Assembly (NCBI GenBank): GCA_001584585.1
Contig: LSYV01000076.1
Location: 203,738-267,737, forward strand
Reading direction: 5' to 3'
Source: Gonium pectorale
Lineage: Eukaryota > Chlorophyta > Chlorophyceae > Chlamydomonadales > Volvocaceae
DNA: 64,000 nt
Part shown: one piece after another, positions 10,905 to 24,300 of the stretch
How positions within the stretch are numbered: the stretch's first letter is position 1
Layout: each line of letters begins with the position of its first letter
Translations under genes and position numbers: made by a program
The notes under the pieces: model-generated
Databases searched by the model: none
What the model was told of the DNA's origin: nothing
What the model saw: only the letters and a program-made list of their open reading frames with translations

Positions 10905-13900
10905 TCAGAAGGGCCCGGACACCGTCTGCTCGCTCTGCCGGAACTCGCGCAGGATGACGGGCACGGACGTGGGCGGCACCATGCCGAACTCCGTGACCAC
11001 CATGGTCACATACTCGGCCGGCATCACGTCGTATTTGAGGTTCAGCAGCCGCAGCCGAGGGTGCTCCTTCCAGCCCTGTCGGGATACAACCGGCGCGGGT
11101 GTGTCATGAGTGCAATATGCCGCAAAGCCACTTCACCTGACTGCACTCGCCCTACCGTACACGGTGTCCTTGATGTTCACAAACCTTCCCTGAGCAGCCG
11201 CTGACGGATCCTTCCCACTGAAGCTTCCGCCCACCCCGCCTCGCGTCACGCAGCCAGACGCGCAACACAGCGGCTCCAACGCCACCCGGTGCGGCATGCG
11301 CCCCTTCCCCCCACTCCCCAGCCCCCGCGCACCTCGAGCGAGTTGACCTCGGGCTTGCCGGGCACGGCCGCCAGCGCCTCGGGGTCCCCCAGCTCGTTGT
11401 GTGTAATGCTGTCTAGCTGCACCCGCTCGTTGAACTTGTGCGTCTCGCAGCAGATCATGACCGGCTTGCTGTGCGCGTGCGCCATCATGGCCACCGCGGC
11501 CGTGCCGGCGCGGGAGAGCACCGTGCCGTTGGACAGCACCGCTGCCGCGCCCAGGAACACCTGTGTTGGCGCAGTGCGAATAAGGCGGTCCCGCGTATGC
11601 TTGCGCTAAAAGTAATGAGACTGGCTGCGTGCCATGGAGGCTGCGCAGGCACATGCCAACAAAGACGGCCACCGATTCCGGCATTCGTGCAGTGACACCG
11701 TGGTACCACCTCCACAACTGCTCGATGACGCCCGCTTTCCGGAAGTCATGTGCGCTCGTGGTTATCCTGTTCGAATCGTCGGCAGGCAGCTACGAACCAA
11801 GGCGCCCCGCGATGTCGCGGCTGTCACGCGTCGCATGCAGGCGCCATGTGGAGACACCACCTCTACCCTGCTCCGATAATTCGTAAAAGCATACAGCTAT
11901 GCAGTGCGTTACCTTGGTGACCTCGCGGATGATGTACGAGGCCGCGTTGAGGTGCACGTAGGTGCAGGGGATGCCTGCGGCCAGCAGGCGCGCCAGTGTG
12001 GCGCGGCCCTCCATCTCAGGCCGCGAGTCCATGACCACCACGCGGAACGACTTGCCCGCGCGCGCCGCCTCCACCAGCGCGCGCTGCACCACGTGCGAGG
12101 CGGCGTAGGTGAGGATGACGTCGCCGTGCGGCTCCACCTTGGCCACGGCGTAGTTGACCAGCTGCTTGTCGGCGCTGTCGATGCGGACGTTGATGTAGTC
12201 GGCGATCTCCTGCGGCGGAGGGAAGGGACGCGAGATTACGACCCAGACTCCAGACAGTTTCTCCTAGTAAAAATGGCGACGGATTGCACTCTTGCAAAGC
12301 GTGGTAGTGGGCGAGGGGGCAGCGCGGAAAACCGAGATAAAGGTTTCAGCGTTTCAGTTCCATGGACGACAGATTGGCGGCACCGGTGCCAGCATCCTTG
12401 CAGGCGGCCTAATCAGAGAAGGACTGCGCTCTCAGTGCGGCGGCAAAACCCGCTCAACATACAGTCCCGTCCATGGCTTTGCATTCGGATGATTGCCCTC
12501 CTTGCTGGGCTGAAAACCGCCACCGTCAAGTTCCTGTTCGTTTCCTGGTGCGGCACAACCGGGAGCTGACCGCATTACCTACGCTCCGAAGCATTACCAC
12601 CCAAGCGCCGCACCAAAGCCTCCAACCCCCCTCACCCACCCCACCCCAGCCCACCCAGAGCGCTGCACCTGCTCCAGCTCCTGCTTGGCCTCCGCCTCGG
12701 GCATGTCGGGCGAGATGGTGGAGATGCGCAGCTTGAGGTGGCGGATGGCGTTGCCCATGCCCACGCTGAGCGGGCGGCACACCACCAGGAAGTTGACGTG
12801 GTCATTCAGGTGGCGCAGCAGGTCGCGGGACAGCTCCTTGCCCTCCGGCGTCGTGTAATCCCGGATCACCTGGAGGGAAGGGGAGACCGAAGGGACCTAA
12901 CGTGGGTGCCGGAGGCGCGGGGCGTCACGTTGAACATGAGGGCATGGCGCCCTTCTGCAGCTGGAAGCACCGATTGGAAGGGAAGTTGCCCCCTCTGAGC
13001 CGCACTCAGCCACCCAGCGGTGACCCTTTCAGGCGCTGCGAAAGACTGCCCGGATTGTCTCTGGCCAGAGCCGCCATTCACCTGCGGTAACGTCCGCGGC
13101 GGCATGCCAACGCCCGGGCACACCCACCTGGCAGAAGGCGTTCAGCATGGCCAGGCAGCGCGCGTTGGCGCCGCGAATGGAGCCGTCAGCATAGCGCAAC
13201 CCCAGCTGCAGCACTGCCGGGTGGATGTTGCCGACGGCCGGCTGGTGCAGTAGGCTCGACACCGTGACCCGCTTATACTGTTGCAGATGTGCAAACAGCT
13301 CCGTCGAGTTGAGCGATACTGCTTTGGGGTCCTTCTTTTTCTTGGGAGCCGCAGCGCCCGCGCCGTCCACCGCCGCACCGCCGGCGGCGGCAGCGGCACC
13401 GCTGGCCGCTGCGGCCGCGGTGCCCGACGCCGCGGCGACGTCTTGGCGGCGCTCGGACTCGGTCCTAAGGAGGGCGACAGCGCGACCATGCGACCGAATT
13501 CGTGCAGATGCCGCTACGGAGACGCCCCTAGACACTCAACATCTCACTTATTCACGCAAGTTCTCAAAATATTTTTAAACTGTAGGCAGTGACACTGCTT
13601 ACGGCAAGTTCGCCGACAAGCTACTGCAACACCCCCTCCCTGCTGCGTTGCTGGTGTTCAGCCCTACCGTGGCACGGCCGCTACTGACGCGGGCTTGCTG
13701 GTGCTGGGCCTCGCCTCTTGGGCACCGCCACCCCCGCGGGCCCCTCGCCCCTCCGCCGCCGGAGCCGCCGCGGCGCCCTTGGGCTTTTCCACCGCTCCCA
13801 CTGGACCGCCCGCCTTCTGGGCTGCCTTGGCCGCCCGCTGGCTCTCCTGCAGGGCCCGCCGCTCCGCCTTGGTCATCTCCCGCTGCGGCTTCGGGCCCTT

Positions 13901-14250
13901 GCCGTCGCCGTGCGGTTGGCCGCCTCCCGCCTGCGCGGGGGCTCCCCCCTGCTGGGGTTGCGCGTGTGCCGCCTGCTGGGACTGCGAGGACGGGCCCGCC
14001 TGGGCTGCGGCTGCAAAGGCGGACTGCTGATGCTGGGGCGTAGGGGATGGCCGCGTCGACGCGTCCAAAGAGAACATGCCCGCTGCGGGTGAGCAAGGGG
14101 ATCGCGTCAACATCAACATGTCATGGGGCAGGTTAATCTGCGCACAGGCACGGGTGGCTTAGCGGACCCGGCAGATACGAGGGCTCGACCGGGCGTGGCG
14201 AGGGGTCTCCACGGGGCGTGGCGCCGCGACGCACCTGAAGCCGATGACAT
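10905..14250 (-). CDS. Translation initiation factor eIF2B subunit delta
   Basis: Seven exons join in frame (complement): 14235-14250, 13668-14082, 13128-13464, 12669-12869, 11913-12209, 11333-11560, 10905-11075, giving 554 residues. eIF2B is the nucleotide-exchange factor for eIF2; delta is one of the regulatory subunits of its Rossmann-like family. The N-terminal third is Gln/Ala-rich with the family's basic helix KAERRALQESQRAAKAAQK. The conserved C-terminal body contains VVCRPLSVGMGNAIRHLK, YAASHVVQRAL, VVVMDSRPEMEGR, LGAAAVLSNGTVLSRAGTA and VMICCETHKFNERVQLDS, followed by the NLKYDVMP and VTEFGMVPPTSVPVILRE elements. The ATG at 14250 gives a five-residue first coding exon; an alternative first exon further upstream cannot be excluded. 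All intron phases agree. Confidence 0.92.
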
Positions 14251-14750
14251 GGACGCTTCGGACGCGATGCTGACTTGGGAGGCGACCTTGACCAGACCTG
14301 CGTGAGAGGCCTCCGCCTTATCAGGATGCTGGATGGGGCGCGGGGCAGAGGTCGACGGAGCCGGCAGCGCAGGCGATGGGAGCACCGCAGTCGGCACTGC
14401 GGAGACAAGACAGGTTGGGGAGCCGGGGGCCTTGGCAGGTCAACAACGTGCATCACGGCTGCTCGGAACCGCCCCATGGGGGCGCCCCGCCGCCTTGAGT
14501 GCTCGCCGCAGCGCCTCGCCAGCATATGTGATAACACGGACACTGGCTCTCGACGATTGCTTTGCTTGCTGTCCTTTTGCAGTATTTTTTGAGCACGCTA
14601 GTACGCATGTAGAATATACAGGCCCCCCAAGGAGCGCTCCTCGGCCCCGGTATCGCCCATGCTGCAATGCCGCCCACACAAGCAAGCTAACGACGTCCAA
14701 GACGCACGCCGCTCATGTGCATGAAGGGTCCAACCGCGCAATCGGGGTGC
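14251..14750. other. Upstream region of eIF2B delta gene
   Basis: About 500 bases between two minus-strand units. The part near 14251-14300 may be 5'UTR (the frame stays open upstream of the chosen ATG to an AG at about 14301). No other gene signal seen. Confidence 0.35.
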
Positions 14751-15373
14751 TCATGATCCCCGGTGCGACAGCGCATCCCAGCAGCACCGGCACTGACCAT
14801 CAGGGGCCGGTTGAGGCGTAGGCTGCGGCGCCGCGCCGGACGGTGCCGCCTCCTGAGGGATCGGTGGTGTCCGCTGAGTCAGCCGGTGTTCGGAGCACAT
14901 GGGAGCGCATGGGGTACGGGCGCTGCAGCTGACCAAGAGCCGGCACACCGCCGTGCGCACATCGACGGTGAAGGGAGGAGTACCGCCAGGCACAGGCAGC
15001 CGTACCTGCACGCGGCCGGAGGACTCCGAAGCCAGGGGCGGGCGCGGTCCATGCGCAACCGAGTCCCTCTGTAAGGGCAGGGGCACCGAGGGGCGGGGGC
15101 AGGGGGTCCGGCTCTTGGCGTGGAGGCACGCAGCCGTGTAACCCTGAGTCCCAACCAAGGCCACAGACGCCCCTCGGCCAGAAGCTAGCCCAAGAGTTCG
15201 GTTTCCATCCTTCCGACTTTACAGACCTGGAACGTAGGTGGAATTATGACGGGTGTGGGCGACCCGGCCGTCATCGCTGCTTGCAGCAGCGATGGCTGCG
15301 TGGGGGAGGGGGACGCCCCTTCCACATGGAACCCCACCACCTGCTTGACCGGCTGCTGCTGGAAGCCGGTCAT
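14751..15373 (-). CDS. Small hypothetical protein, uncertain gene
   Basis: Two open segments join in phase 0 (complement): 15227-15373 and 14751-15068, using donor CCAG|GTCTGT and acceptor CCCTTACAG, to give 154 residues. The first exon begins ATGACCGGCTTCCAGCAGCA and carries a Gln/Val-rich stretch; the second includes a more structured run VQVRLPVPGGTPPFTVDV followed by Cys-containing and Pro/Gln/Ala-rich sequence. No family is recognised. The sequence just before the ATG could itself be an acceptor (TTCCGCAG), so the gene could extend upstream toward NDK7. It lies divergent to NDK7 with about 250 bases between. The call rests on frame continuity and splice signals alone. Confidence 0.33.
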
Positions 15374-15627
15374 AGCGCAGCTCTGCGGAAAACGGCCCTA
15401 ACTGGCCCCGAAGGCGGAAGCACCCGGCGTTGCCGTTCGCTGATTTATGGTAAGATTCCTTGAACGTGAGATTGATCGACCCAGTGGCGAGGCCCGCAAT
15501 GCGCGCGAAACGGTACGATGTGACGAGAACTCCCCTAGATCGTCCCAGGTAGCCAGCCCACTTCTATTCACCCTCCTTGCACCAGCGATACTCGTAATTA
15601 CTGAACTGCTCGCACGTTCCACACAAA
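15374..15627. promoter_or_regulatory. Putative bidirectional promoter upstream of NDK7
   Basis: 254 bases separate the NDK7 start from the divergent hypothetical gene. No TATA box or recognised element; inferred from gene arrangement only. Confidence 0.3.
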
Positions 15628-18600
15628 ATGGCAAGCCAGTTGCGATACTGCTTCATTGCAGATTGGCTAGACCCTGCTTCGGGCGTTCTATGGAAGTACC
15701 AGCTTTTCTGGTACCCTGAGTCCCGGGAGGTCGAAATGGTGAGCGAGATGGCGCACATGTCGACGGGAGCGCCTTCCTTACAGCATGACGTCGTGCGGAG
15801 GACTCTACAATTGACGTTGTGCGCGGGCTGTTCTCCGTTTGTCGATCTCACGTGGGCGCGGCCCGGGGCAACATGCTGCACACGGCCCACCTCGCAGGTG
15901 GACATCAAGAACCGGCGGCACTTCCTTAAACGCACAAAATACGAGGAACTAAGACCATCGCTGCTCTACATTGGCAGCAAGGTCACCGTGTTCGGCAGGT
16001 GGGCAGGTGGTGCCGCGTCCCCGCGTGGGCCCTTCTGGGCACGCGCTGGGCATTGGACCCGAAAACATAATCCGCTTCCCCCCTTACCCTCCCCGCACTC
16101 CCCCCGGCCCCCTCCGCACAGGCAGCTAAAGCTCATAGAGTATGGCGATGACTTCACCCGCAATAGCATAGAGAGCCAGACCGAGCGGTGCGTGGTGGCC
16201 AGTGGGGACATATGGCACCGGCTGCGCTTGCCCGCCAACCAGGCGTAGCGTCATAGCAGTCTGGGCTGATCCCAGGCACACGTCTGGTTCGGACCGTTCC
16301 TGGGCGCAGCATCATGGAATAGGCCTTCGCCCTGGAGCGGGGGGCACAGCTCCAGGGGCGTCGGTAGCCCTTTCCATCCGTGTTGTGGGGCCTCATGGTG
16401 TCGCATGGCAAGTTGCTGACGCGGGAGCGCAGGGTATGGAGACCTGCCGCACGCGGACATGCGGCCCAACTTGGATGTCTTGCCGGCTCGCACACAGGAC
16501 CCTGGCCATGATCAAACCCGATGCGTTCAAGAATATGGGCAAGATCATCAACGCCATCTCACAAAGCGGCTTCCTCATCAGGTGCGGTGCCACAGCCCCC
16601 TAGAGTCAGGGGCGCCCTCCTGTTGCGGCATGATGCATGCGCGGGCAGAGTTGGGGCGAAGGCGCATTCCGTTGGCTCCGGGGGGGCAGGGAGGACCGCT
16701 GAGAGAGGTACCCTGCTGAGTGATTCCAGCACTCACGGTTGCTCACTCGCGTACATTCATGTGTGTGGCCCGCTGAACTGACCCCACCCGCGGCTTCGGT
16801 CACCCGCCTTGCCTCGCCCACCATGCATTACCCCCGTCCCCTCCGTTTTGGACTGTCGCGTCCCGCAGCAAGCTACGCGTTGCGAAGCTCTCAAAGCAGG
16901 AGGCGCAGGAGTTCTACGCTGTGCACCGCGGGAAGCCCTTTTACGACGGCCTCACGGACTTCATGTCCAGCGGCCGCATCTGCGCCTTGGAGCTGGTGGC
17001 GCCGGGGGCCATCCGCAAGTGGCGCGAGCTGATCGGCCCAACCGACAGCAACCAGGTCCGGCGACGCTGGGGGGAAGAGGACGGGGCACTTTGACAGCAA
17101 ATGGGCAACGGGGAGAGGGAGGTCCCGGGTCCTGCAGTGGCACCAAGCCAGGCCGACTTGGTACAGACGCCCGCTTGTCGGCGCGACAGCGTGCCTACAA
17201 TTGTCTCCCGAGCTTTGAAGGCCTGATGCCGTTTGCTGTGTATAACACGAGGCGTGATAGATGGCCTGAAATGGACAGGGTGCCCAGTTGCACTGTACCG
17301 GGATTGCACTATGTACCGCTTTCACCTGCCGCACGCATCGACCCCATTTCCCTCATGCGCACCCTGCCGCTCCCTCCTGTCCACAGGCGCGCGCCGAGGC
17401 CCCCGGCTCATTGCGCGCACAGTTCGGCACCGACAAAACCTACAATGCCTGCCACGGCTCGGACGCGCCCGACACGGCGGCCGAGGAGGTGGCCTTCTTC
17501 TTCGGGCCGGGGCGCTACCCGGGCAAGTGCGACCTGGCGCGCGGCACCACGCTCTGCCTGGTCAAGCCGCACCTGGTGGCGGACGGCGTGGCAGGCCTGG
17601 TGGTGGACATGGTGCAGGACGCATTCGACGTGACGGCGGGGCAGCTGTTCACGCTGGAGCGGAACGCGGCGGCTGAGGTGAGGGGTGGGGTGGGGTGGGG
17701 TAGGGGGGAACAGAGTCTCGCATAGTGGGGGGCCCGGCCTCGGGTTTGAAGGGGCGTTGGGTTTGCGGGGCTTCGCTTGACGTCGGCGCAGCTTGAGTTG
17801 GTCCTGCTCGTATGCCGGGGTGCACAGACGGGGCACAACGTACGCGTCATCATCCTCTGCTTAGTCCCGTACCGCGCACCTGAAGTCCCTTGGTTCGGCC
17901 GCCAGGCCAGAGAGTGCGTAAATAACGCACAAACGGCGTGGTGAAGACAAACACACCAGCGAGCAAACAGTCTATGGGGCCCATACCCCTGCGGAACCAC
18001 AGCGCGCATCACGTTGGCCAGGGTGGTAGTGCTTCTGATCTTGAGCTGAGGCCCGAATCGGCCGTTCGTGGAAAACGTGGATGCCCGCCCGAGCGCACGG
18101 ACTGCCATGCGTATCCATCTATTTGTGATGGGGGCGCCTTGTTGAACTGCATGACACACATGCTGCGACTGTTTGAGGTAGCAGACATCGTGTGGAGTAA
18201 CATCCGGCCCCGAATATGGCCACGAAGCAGCGGTTGTGGCAGCAGCAGCGCCCGCCCGCGAGGGAGGTGGGACGGCAGGGAGACGGGGAGGCTCACCCGG
18301 CAGGCAGCAGACGGGCGGAGACGCGCCCAGGCTAGGAAAGGCCGCCAGGAACCGCATAATACCGACCTGACTGTGATACAATCCCTGCATGGCTCCCTTG
18401 TCCGCCCCCGGCGCAGTTCTACGAGGTGTACAAGGGCGTGCTGCCGGCCGGTGAGTTCAACGCCATGGTGGACCACCTGACCAGCGGGCCAGTGCTGGCG
18501 CTGGAGGTGGCGGACCGCAGCGGCGCGGACGCGGTGGAGGCGTTCCGGCAGCTGGCAGGGCCCTTGGACCCCGAGCTGGCGCGCGTGCTGCGGCCCGAGT

Positions 18601-18716
18601 CGCTGCGCGCGCGCTTCGGGCTCAACAACGTACAAAACGGCGTCCACTGCACCGACCTGGTGGAGGACGGAGTGCTGGAGGTCAACTACTTCTTCACCAT
18701 CCTCGCGAGCTCGTAG
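15628..18716 (+). CDS. NDK7: Nucleoside diphosphate kinase 7 (DM10 + two NDK domains)
   Basis: Seven exons join in frame: 15628-15738, 15898-15998, 16122-16187, 16498-16581, 16869-17055, 17387-17677, 18417-18716, giving 379 residues, the usual NDK7 length. The N-terminal DM10 domain (about 1-92) has [23 protein letters not shown] and [20 protein letters not shown] domain A starts at [11 protein letters not shown] and carries the catalytic-type motif NACHGSD with His206. Domain B has LCLVKPHLV and ends with NGVHCTD (His357) and the family C-terminus [10 protein letters not shown]. Both active-site histidines are present. Known biology of the family: NDK7 (FAP67 in Chlamydomonas) is an axonemal inner-junction/microtubule-lumen protein, so the organism is expected to make cilia. 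Confidence 0.95.
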
Positions 18717-19036
18717 TCGAACCTGCATGGAATTGGGATGGGGCGGATGGGGCGCTCGGCCACCTACGCTCGGCCTGATTCAGGGCACGGGGCCATCGCA
18801 TGTGGAGGGGTACGAGGACTTGAAGGGGAGTGACAGGTGTCGGGAGGACGGAGGATGTGTACGGGGTTGCCATTGGGGCAGCTTGGCTTTGGACTTGAGC
18901 TACAGGTCGTGGGACAGGCGAAATGCATCTTGCAAATTCAGAGAGCTGCGTGCTGAAGGTGTCTTGAGGGGCGACGTCGGAAATCCGCACATTTGTGTAT
19001 GATGTGCGTATGTCGCGCTGTCTTCGGTAGACAAAC

Positions 19037-19041
19037 TGTAA
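19037..19041 (+). terminator. Poly(A) signal TGTAA of NDK7
   Basis: TGTAA about 320 bases after the NDK7 stop. A second copy at 19132-19136 is an alternative. Positional inference. Confidence 0.45.
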
Positions 19042-19250
19042 GCGGTGCTCTGCCATAGTGGTAATGGACCCCTGTGTCTTGCCGTACATGGCTGTACGGT
19101 GCGGCTCTTGTCACGAGGTCGCATGCAACTTTGTAACATACTGAATTTGCCAATGCGTCTGGGAATATCACGTGACCCTTTGACGTGTTTAAGGTTTCAG
19201 GCACAAAAGAAACACGACGATTACATAAGGAGTATCATAGCTAAGTGTAA

Positions 19251-19983
19251 ATGCGCTCATACTTGCTTTCGAGCGCCGCTCGTGCATCGCGTCTTTTAGC
19301 CAACACGAGCTCGGCATCAAGCTCGACAGCCCCGCTATGCTCCGCAATCAATGGCATGACTTATTACACCCTCGATCACGTTGACACTGCGTCATGTAGC
19401 TACGATGTTCGGCAGCAGGCGCCTTCCACACCGCATGCCGCTTGGGGCGCATCAGGCGGGTTCAGCCTTGTGCCGCAGCTGTGTGCGACTCCGAAGAAGA
19501 AGGTAAGACAGCGCTGGCAATGGGTGCGACTGCCTGTGTGTTCATGGCCCCCGTCGCCTCCCTGCAGCTGTCCGTGTTCCGGCGGGGGAACCGCCGCGTG
19601 TGGTACTGGCTCAAAAAGAAGCCGGAGTACGCCAAATGCAGGTGGGGCACCGTTACGGCAGGTCGCGATTGCAGAACACGTGGTGCGCATGGGAAGAGTA
19701 AGGCGTCACTTGAGGGAGCAGGACGGATGGACAAGGTGTCGGCCGCATCCTGTGCAACGGGTTTGGACGACGCCGATGCAAACAGCATGCTCAGTGGTTG
19801 TCCCATCCCGCTGCCTTGCCCTCCCTGTCCTGATCGTGACTGTTTTACAGCTTCTGCGGAGAGATCTCGGGGCGGAACAACCTGTTCAGCGGCGCAGCCG
19901 GCAACCCACTCTGCAACGGGCGTTGCGTGCAGCAGCCGGGAGGAGAAGCCAAGTACCCGGACGAGTACAAGCCCCCGTGCTAG
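19251..19983 (+). CDS. Probable mitochondrial ribosomal protein bL32m
   Basis: Three exons join in frame: 19251-19502, 19568-19641, 19851-19983, giving 152 residues. Residues 1 to about 75 are Ser/Ala/Arg-rich without acids at the start (MRSYLLSSAARASRLL), typical of a mitochondrial presequence. The mature part starts at ATPKKK, followed by SVFRRGNRRVWYWLKKK and a zinc-binding pair, Cys108-x2-Cys111 (CSFC) and Cys130-x3-Cys134 (CNGRC). The PKKK-S-x-RRGxRR start followed by a zinc ribbon is the bL32 pattern. The insertion between the cysteine pairs and the tail YPDEYKPPC are not part of bacterial bL32, so the assignment is likely rather than certain. It follows NDK7 on the same strand with its own promoter. 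Confidence 0.62.
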
Positions 19984-21392
19984 CAATGAATAGGTGTCCC
20001 GGCGGGGACTGCTGCCCTCAATGTTTGTTAATTGCCTTCCGGTCCGTCTATGTCACACTCCAGTGCGGCCACCTTGCGGATGTACGGCGGGCTGAAGTCG
20101 GCCTGGACCTCATGGCTGAGCATAACGAGTGTCTGGGAATCGCCACCCGGCTCGATTGTAGCAGCATCTCTGCGGTACTGTTGCAGCTGGGTTGCGGCTT
20201 GGAAGCACGGGTATGGCGGCTGGCCTGGGCGCTGTTGAAATGCAGTTCTCGAGTGCCGTAGTGCGGCTGTGCGGGTCACTTCACGTGAGGTAGGGTACAA
20301 GGGTACACTCAGCATGTTTTCCTCAGGACTGTTCAGAGGAGAGAACCGTGCGCATTCAGCCAGGACCATGCCCTGACCAGGGAATGACGGTAATGATGAG
20401 GTCGTTGCAACGGTTTGTATCAGGCTGCGAAGTCAGGGAAGCGGGGGGCCCGGGTCAGCTTGTGGCAATCTTGGGTGTCGCTCTGTACCGGATGCAATGG
20501 CCGTGGATTGGTACCCAGTCTTGATCCGCCTTATGCTTTCCCGGTGGAGAAATACCCCACATTGATGCTTGATTCGTGACAGTAACTCCGCAAACGGTGC
20601 CATTATGGCGCCCTGGGAACATCCCGCTGGCAGTGTCGGCTGGCCTCAGGGCAGCTCCTCATTGCTCATTGCTCTGGTCACCCTGCCCGTGATGGGGCGT
20701 TGTTGCTTTACATGCCTCCAAGCACGCGCGAGCGCATTTTGCCCAGCGCGGGCTGCGGGCAACACCGCACAACAGTACATGTAAACACACTTGTTGCAGT
20801 GTTGATGCATGGAGGTGCCGCGGCACGTTGCAAGAATGCCTTGCGCTCCACCTGTGCGGCACTCCGCACCTCCCGACATCCCAACCACAAGGCGTTGGTA
20901 AGAGCAGTGCGCCACGAGCACTGGGCTCATAACAGGTAGAGCGAAATGCGCCAACGCAAACAACATATAAGACGTACAAACGCGCTTCCCGCAGTTCGCC
21001 CCAAAACGAAATGCGCCTGATAACGCGGGCCGTGAACTTATGTACAGGGCCGTACAGTGCCCACATAGACCACACAGGCCGCTGACCATGTCGCACATAT
21101 CTCGGCGACGCCACGTGCTTCACGAGGGTAATGCTATGAACATGGTCGGGTGCGGCTAAGGAGAGCACGCCACAGTCATCAACTCCCCCAATCAACGTCA
21201 ACGACAAAAGAATAGCAAAGGATTAAGCTCTTGTAGTGCCGCCGCGCGCCTGCAATGGGCCTGGCCGTGCCATCCTGCAGGCTCTTCTCCAAAATTTCAG
21301 ACGAGGCGCGGAGACGCTTCCGGGTGAGTTCACGCCCCAGCATTGCCATCAGCAAGTGAGGACCAAATAATAGGGGGCCAAATGGCGCCGGT
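19984..21392. other. Convergent 3' intergenic region
   Basis: About 1.4 kb between the bL32m-like gene and the stop of the large minus-strand gene. It holds a plus-strand TGTAA at 20780-20784 and a minus-strand TGTAA at 20708-20712, so both 3'UTRs probably extend into the middle. Short ORFs on both strands show no family features. Confidence 0.45.
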
Positions 21393-24300
21393 TCAGGTGA
21401 CGAGCGGCCCTGGCCCTGCCTCCGGACCGCCGCCTCCGCCATTGCTCCCCGTGAAAGCAACCACAGGGCCTTGCGGGGCACACGCCGGTGCGCTGAAAGC
21501 CGGCTGCAACGGAGGCCCCACCGCTGGCGCCGAGCCGGCCACAGGCCCGTGCCGCTGCAAGCCTCCGGGCGCAGGCGCCTGCGGCCACAGCCCCGCCCCT
21601 GCCGCCCCCGCCGCTCTGACCACGTCGCCGGCGCGGATCGGGGCCTGGAATCCGGGCGTATTCATGGCGGGCTGGCCGAAGCCGGTCACATCGATGCTCG
21701 CCGGCTGCCAGGCGGTAGCCGTCGGCCGCGCAGAGCCATCGAAGCCGCTGCCTGTAGATCCTGCCGCGAGCTGACTGTTGCTGCCGCCGCTGCCGTCTGC
21801 GGTCCCTGAGCCGCTGAGGTATCCGCCGTGCGGCATGGGCGAAGGGCCCAGATCCCGGCCCGTGCCCTGCGTCTTGTGCGCGGGCGCTGCTGCGTTCGCG
21901 CTGCCGCTGCCGTTGCCCCAGGAGGCGCCGTTCGGGCTGTCGTCGTCCGAAGTCAGCATCGCATCGTCGTCCTGGCTTCCCATGTCAGCCTCAGCGTCAG
22001 CGTCCTGTTCTAGCTCGACGCTCAGCGGCCCGCCGGCATCATCGCCATCCCAGCCCGCGCCACCGCCGCCACCGTCACCACCACCACCACCTAGGTCTAG
22101 GCTGCCCAGCAGCAGGGACATGCGTCGGACCTTGCTGGCGGTGTGGTGGCCGCCGCTGTGCTGCGAGCCGCCGCCCTGGTGGCGCTGCCGCTTGGTGAGC
22201 GGCGCGTGCGAGCCAAGCAGGCTGGGGCGCGGAGCAGACTTGGCGCCCGGGGGCTGCTGCGGTGCGTGCGGTTGCAGGCGCCGCTGGTCGTCGGAAGCGA
22301 AGCCCACAGCTGGGTCGCCCAGAGGCGATAGTGCCAGGCTGGGCAGTACAGGCCGTGGAACTGGAGGCGGCGTGGGCAAGGGACAATAGCCGGCTTCAGA
22401 TGTCGTTGGAGCGCAGCTGCATAGCCTAGCATTCATACATGGGTCTTCATGGAACGGCCACAGCCACAGAAACAGCGTATCCTGGCGGGAATCTCGCCCT
22501 GAACGCCTGTGGGAGTTCAACTTCTCACCTGTCAGATGCCCGGGCAGGCCACCCGCCGCCGCGCGCTTGCTGGGGTTGCCGCTGCCTCTCCGAGATGCTG
22601 ACNNNNNNNNNNNNNNNNNNNNNNNNNNNNNNNNNNNNNNNNNNNNNNNNNNNNNNNNNNNNNNNNNNNNNNNNNNNNNNNNNNNNNNNNNNNNNNNNNN
22701 NNNNNNNNNNNNNNNNNNNNNNNNNNNNNNNNNNNNNNNNNNNNNNNNNNNNNNNNNNNNNNNNNNNNNNNNNNNNNNNNNNNNNNNNNNNNNNNNNNNN
22801 NNNNNNNNNNNNNNNNNNNNNNNNNNNNNNNNNNNNNNNNNNNNNNNNNNNNNNNNNNNNNNNNNNNNNNNNNNNNNNNNNNNNNNNNNNNNNNNNNNNN
22901 NNNNNNNNNNNNNNNNNNNNNNNNNNNNNNNNNNNNNNNNNNNNNNNNNNNNNNNNNNNNNNNNNNNNNNNNNNNNNNNNNCTCTGAGCGGGCGCACGCC
23001 AGGCGGCTGCGGGGGCGGCGAGGTCGGCGCCGGCCGAGTTGGGCCCCGAGGAGTTCCCAGTAGAGCGCAGCCGCAGGCGTGGCGGCGGGTCCGCGGCTTC
23101 CGCCCCTGTCGCGGTGGGCGAACAGGAGAGCGTGGTGGCCGATGCCAGGCAGCTGCCGCCACTGCCGGGTGCAACGGCGGGGAGCTCGCGGGGGCCCGGC
23201 ACAGCGGCAGCAGCAGCAGCAGGAACACCAGAAGTCATGTCATGCTCCCCGGAAGCGCCGCCTGGGCTGCACTGCTCCACGCCTGCCGTCCCATTGGACT
23301 CCACAACCACGTCCGCGCCCAGTACACCCGGAACCGAGCCGTCGCCCTCAAGGTGCTGCCCCGCCGCGTCCTCAGTGGGCTCACGCGCGGCGTGGCCCCG
23401 CCCCAATGTGCGGGCTGGGGGCGCCATAACGTGCGAGGCAGAGGCCGAGCGTCCGGCCGCAAGCGCCGCCCGGCGGTCCGGCCGCAGGACCCCGCCACCC
23501 GGTGGCTTCGGCTCTGCGGAGGGCGCCGCGTGCAGGGCTGCAAAGCCGGTGGGGCGCGCGGCCTCCTGTGCCAGAGACATGGCCCCTACCCCCTCCACAA
23601 GGGCGTCAGAATGGCTGCGCGCCAGGCCCAGCAACACATGCGGGCGCGGCTCCGGTCCTGGGGCGGGCCTCCTATGCTGGTTGTGGCTGCGTGGTGCGCC
23701 CTCCAGGCCACGGGCCGCCGCCGACTGCGGCACATCCAGAGCACCGGGCTGGTGGAGGCCCTGGCCTGGCCGTTGGGCCCCAGTGACACCGGCGCAGCCG
23801 CTGCGGTCGAAGGAGCCCAGGGTGAACGAGGGCTGGGCGCTGGGGCCGGGGTGGCGCGCAGCTGCCTTGAGGACAGCCTTCCAGACCACCACCAGGTGCC
23901 TGAAATGAAAGGGCACGGTAAGCAGGACTAGGGCCTCAGGAACGCCCGCCCCAAGGCGTGCAACTGCTCTCCACCCTACGGGAGTGCACCTCACATTGGT
24001 TGCCCGATACCAGCAATGCCCCATCCCGACAGCAGTAGTAGGCCTTGAAGGTCCATGCTCCTTCCCTGACGAGCGCGCCACAGCGACCGATGTCCATGGC
24101 CATCAGCACTGTATCTATGGCCCGCAGCCTCCAGCCCCCCCCCCGCCGCCCGCGCACCTTGCGGCCGCTGACACCTGGGTGCAGCTATGGTGCTGCAGCG
24201 GCGACACCAGCGCCGCCACCTGGCTCGCCGCAAGCGACTGCGGCGAGACGGGCAGCGCCGCCAGCAGCGACAGTACGAGGCCCAACGCCTGACTGCTGCT

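Noticed and set aside
15628..16248. Unspliced 206-residue plus-strand ORF at the NDK7 start
   Set aside because: It reads through two introns that interrupt the DM10 domain; removing them restores the family sequence.
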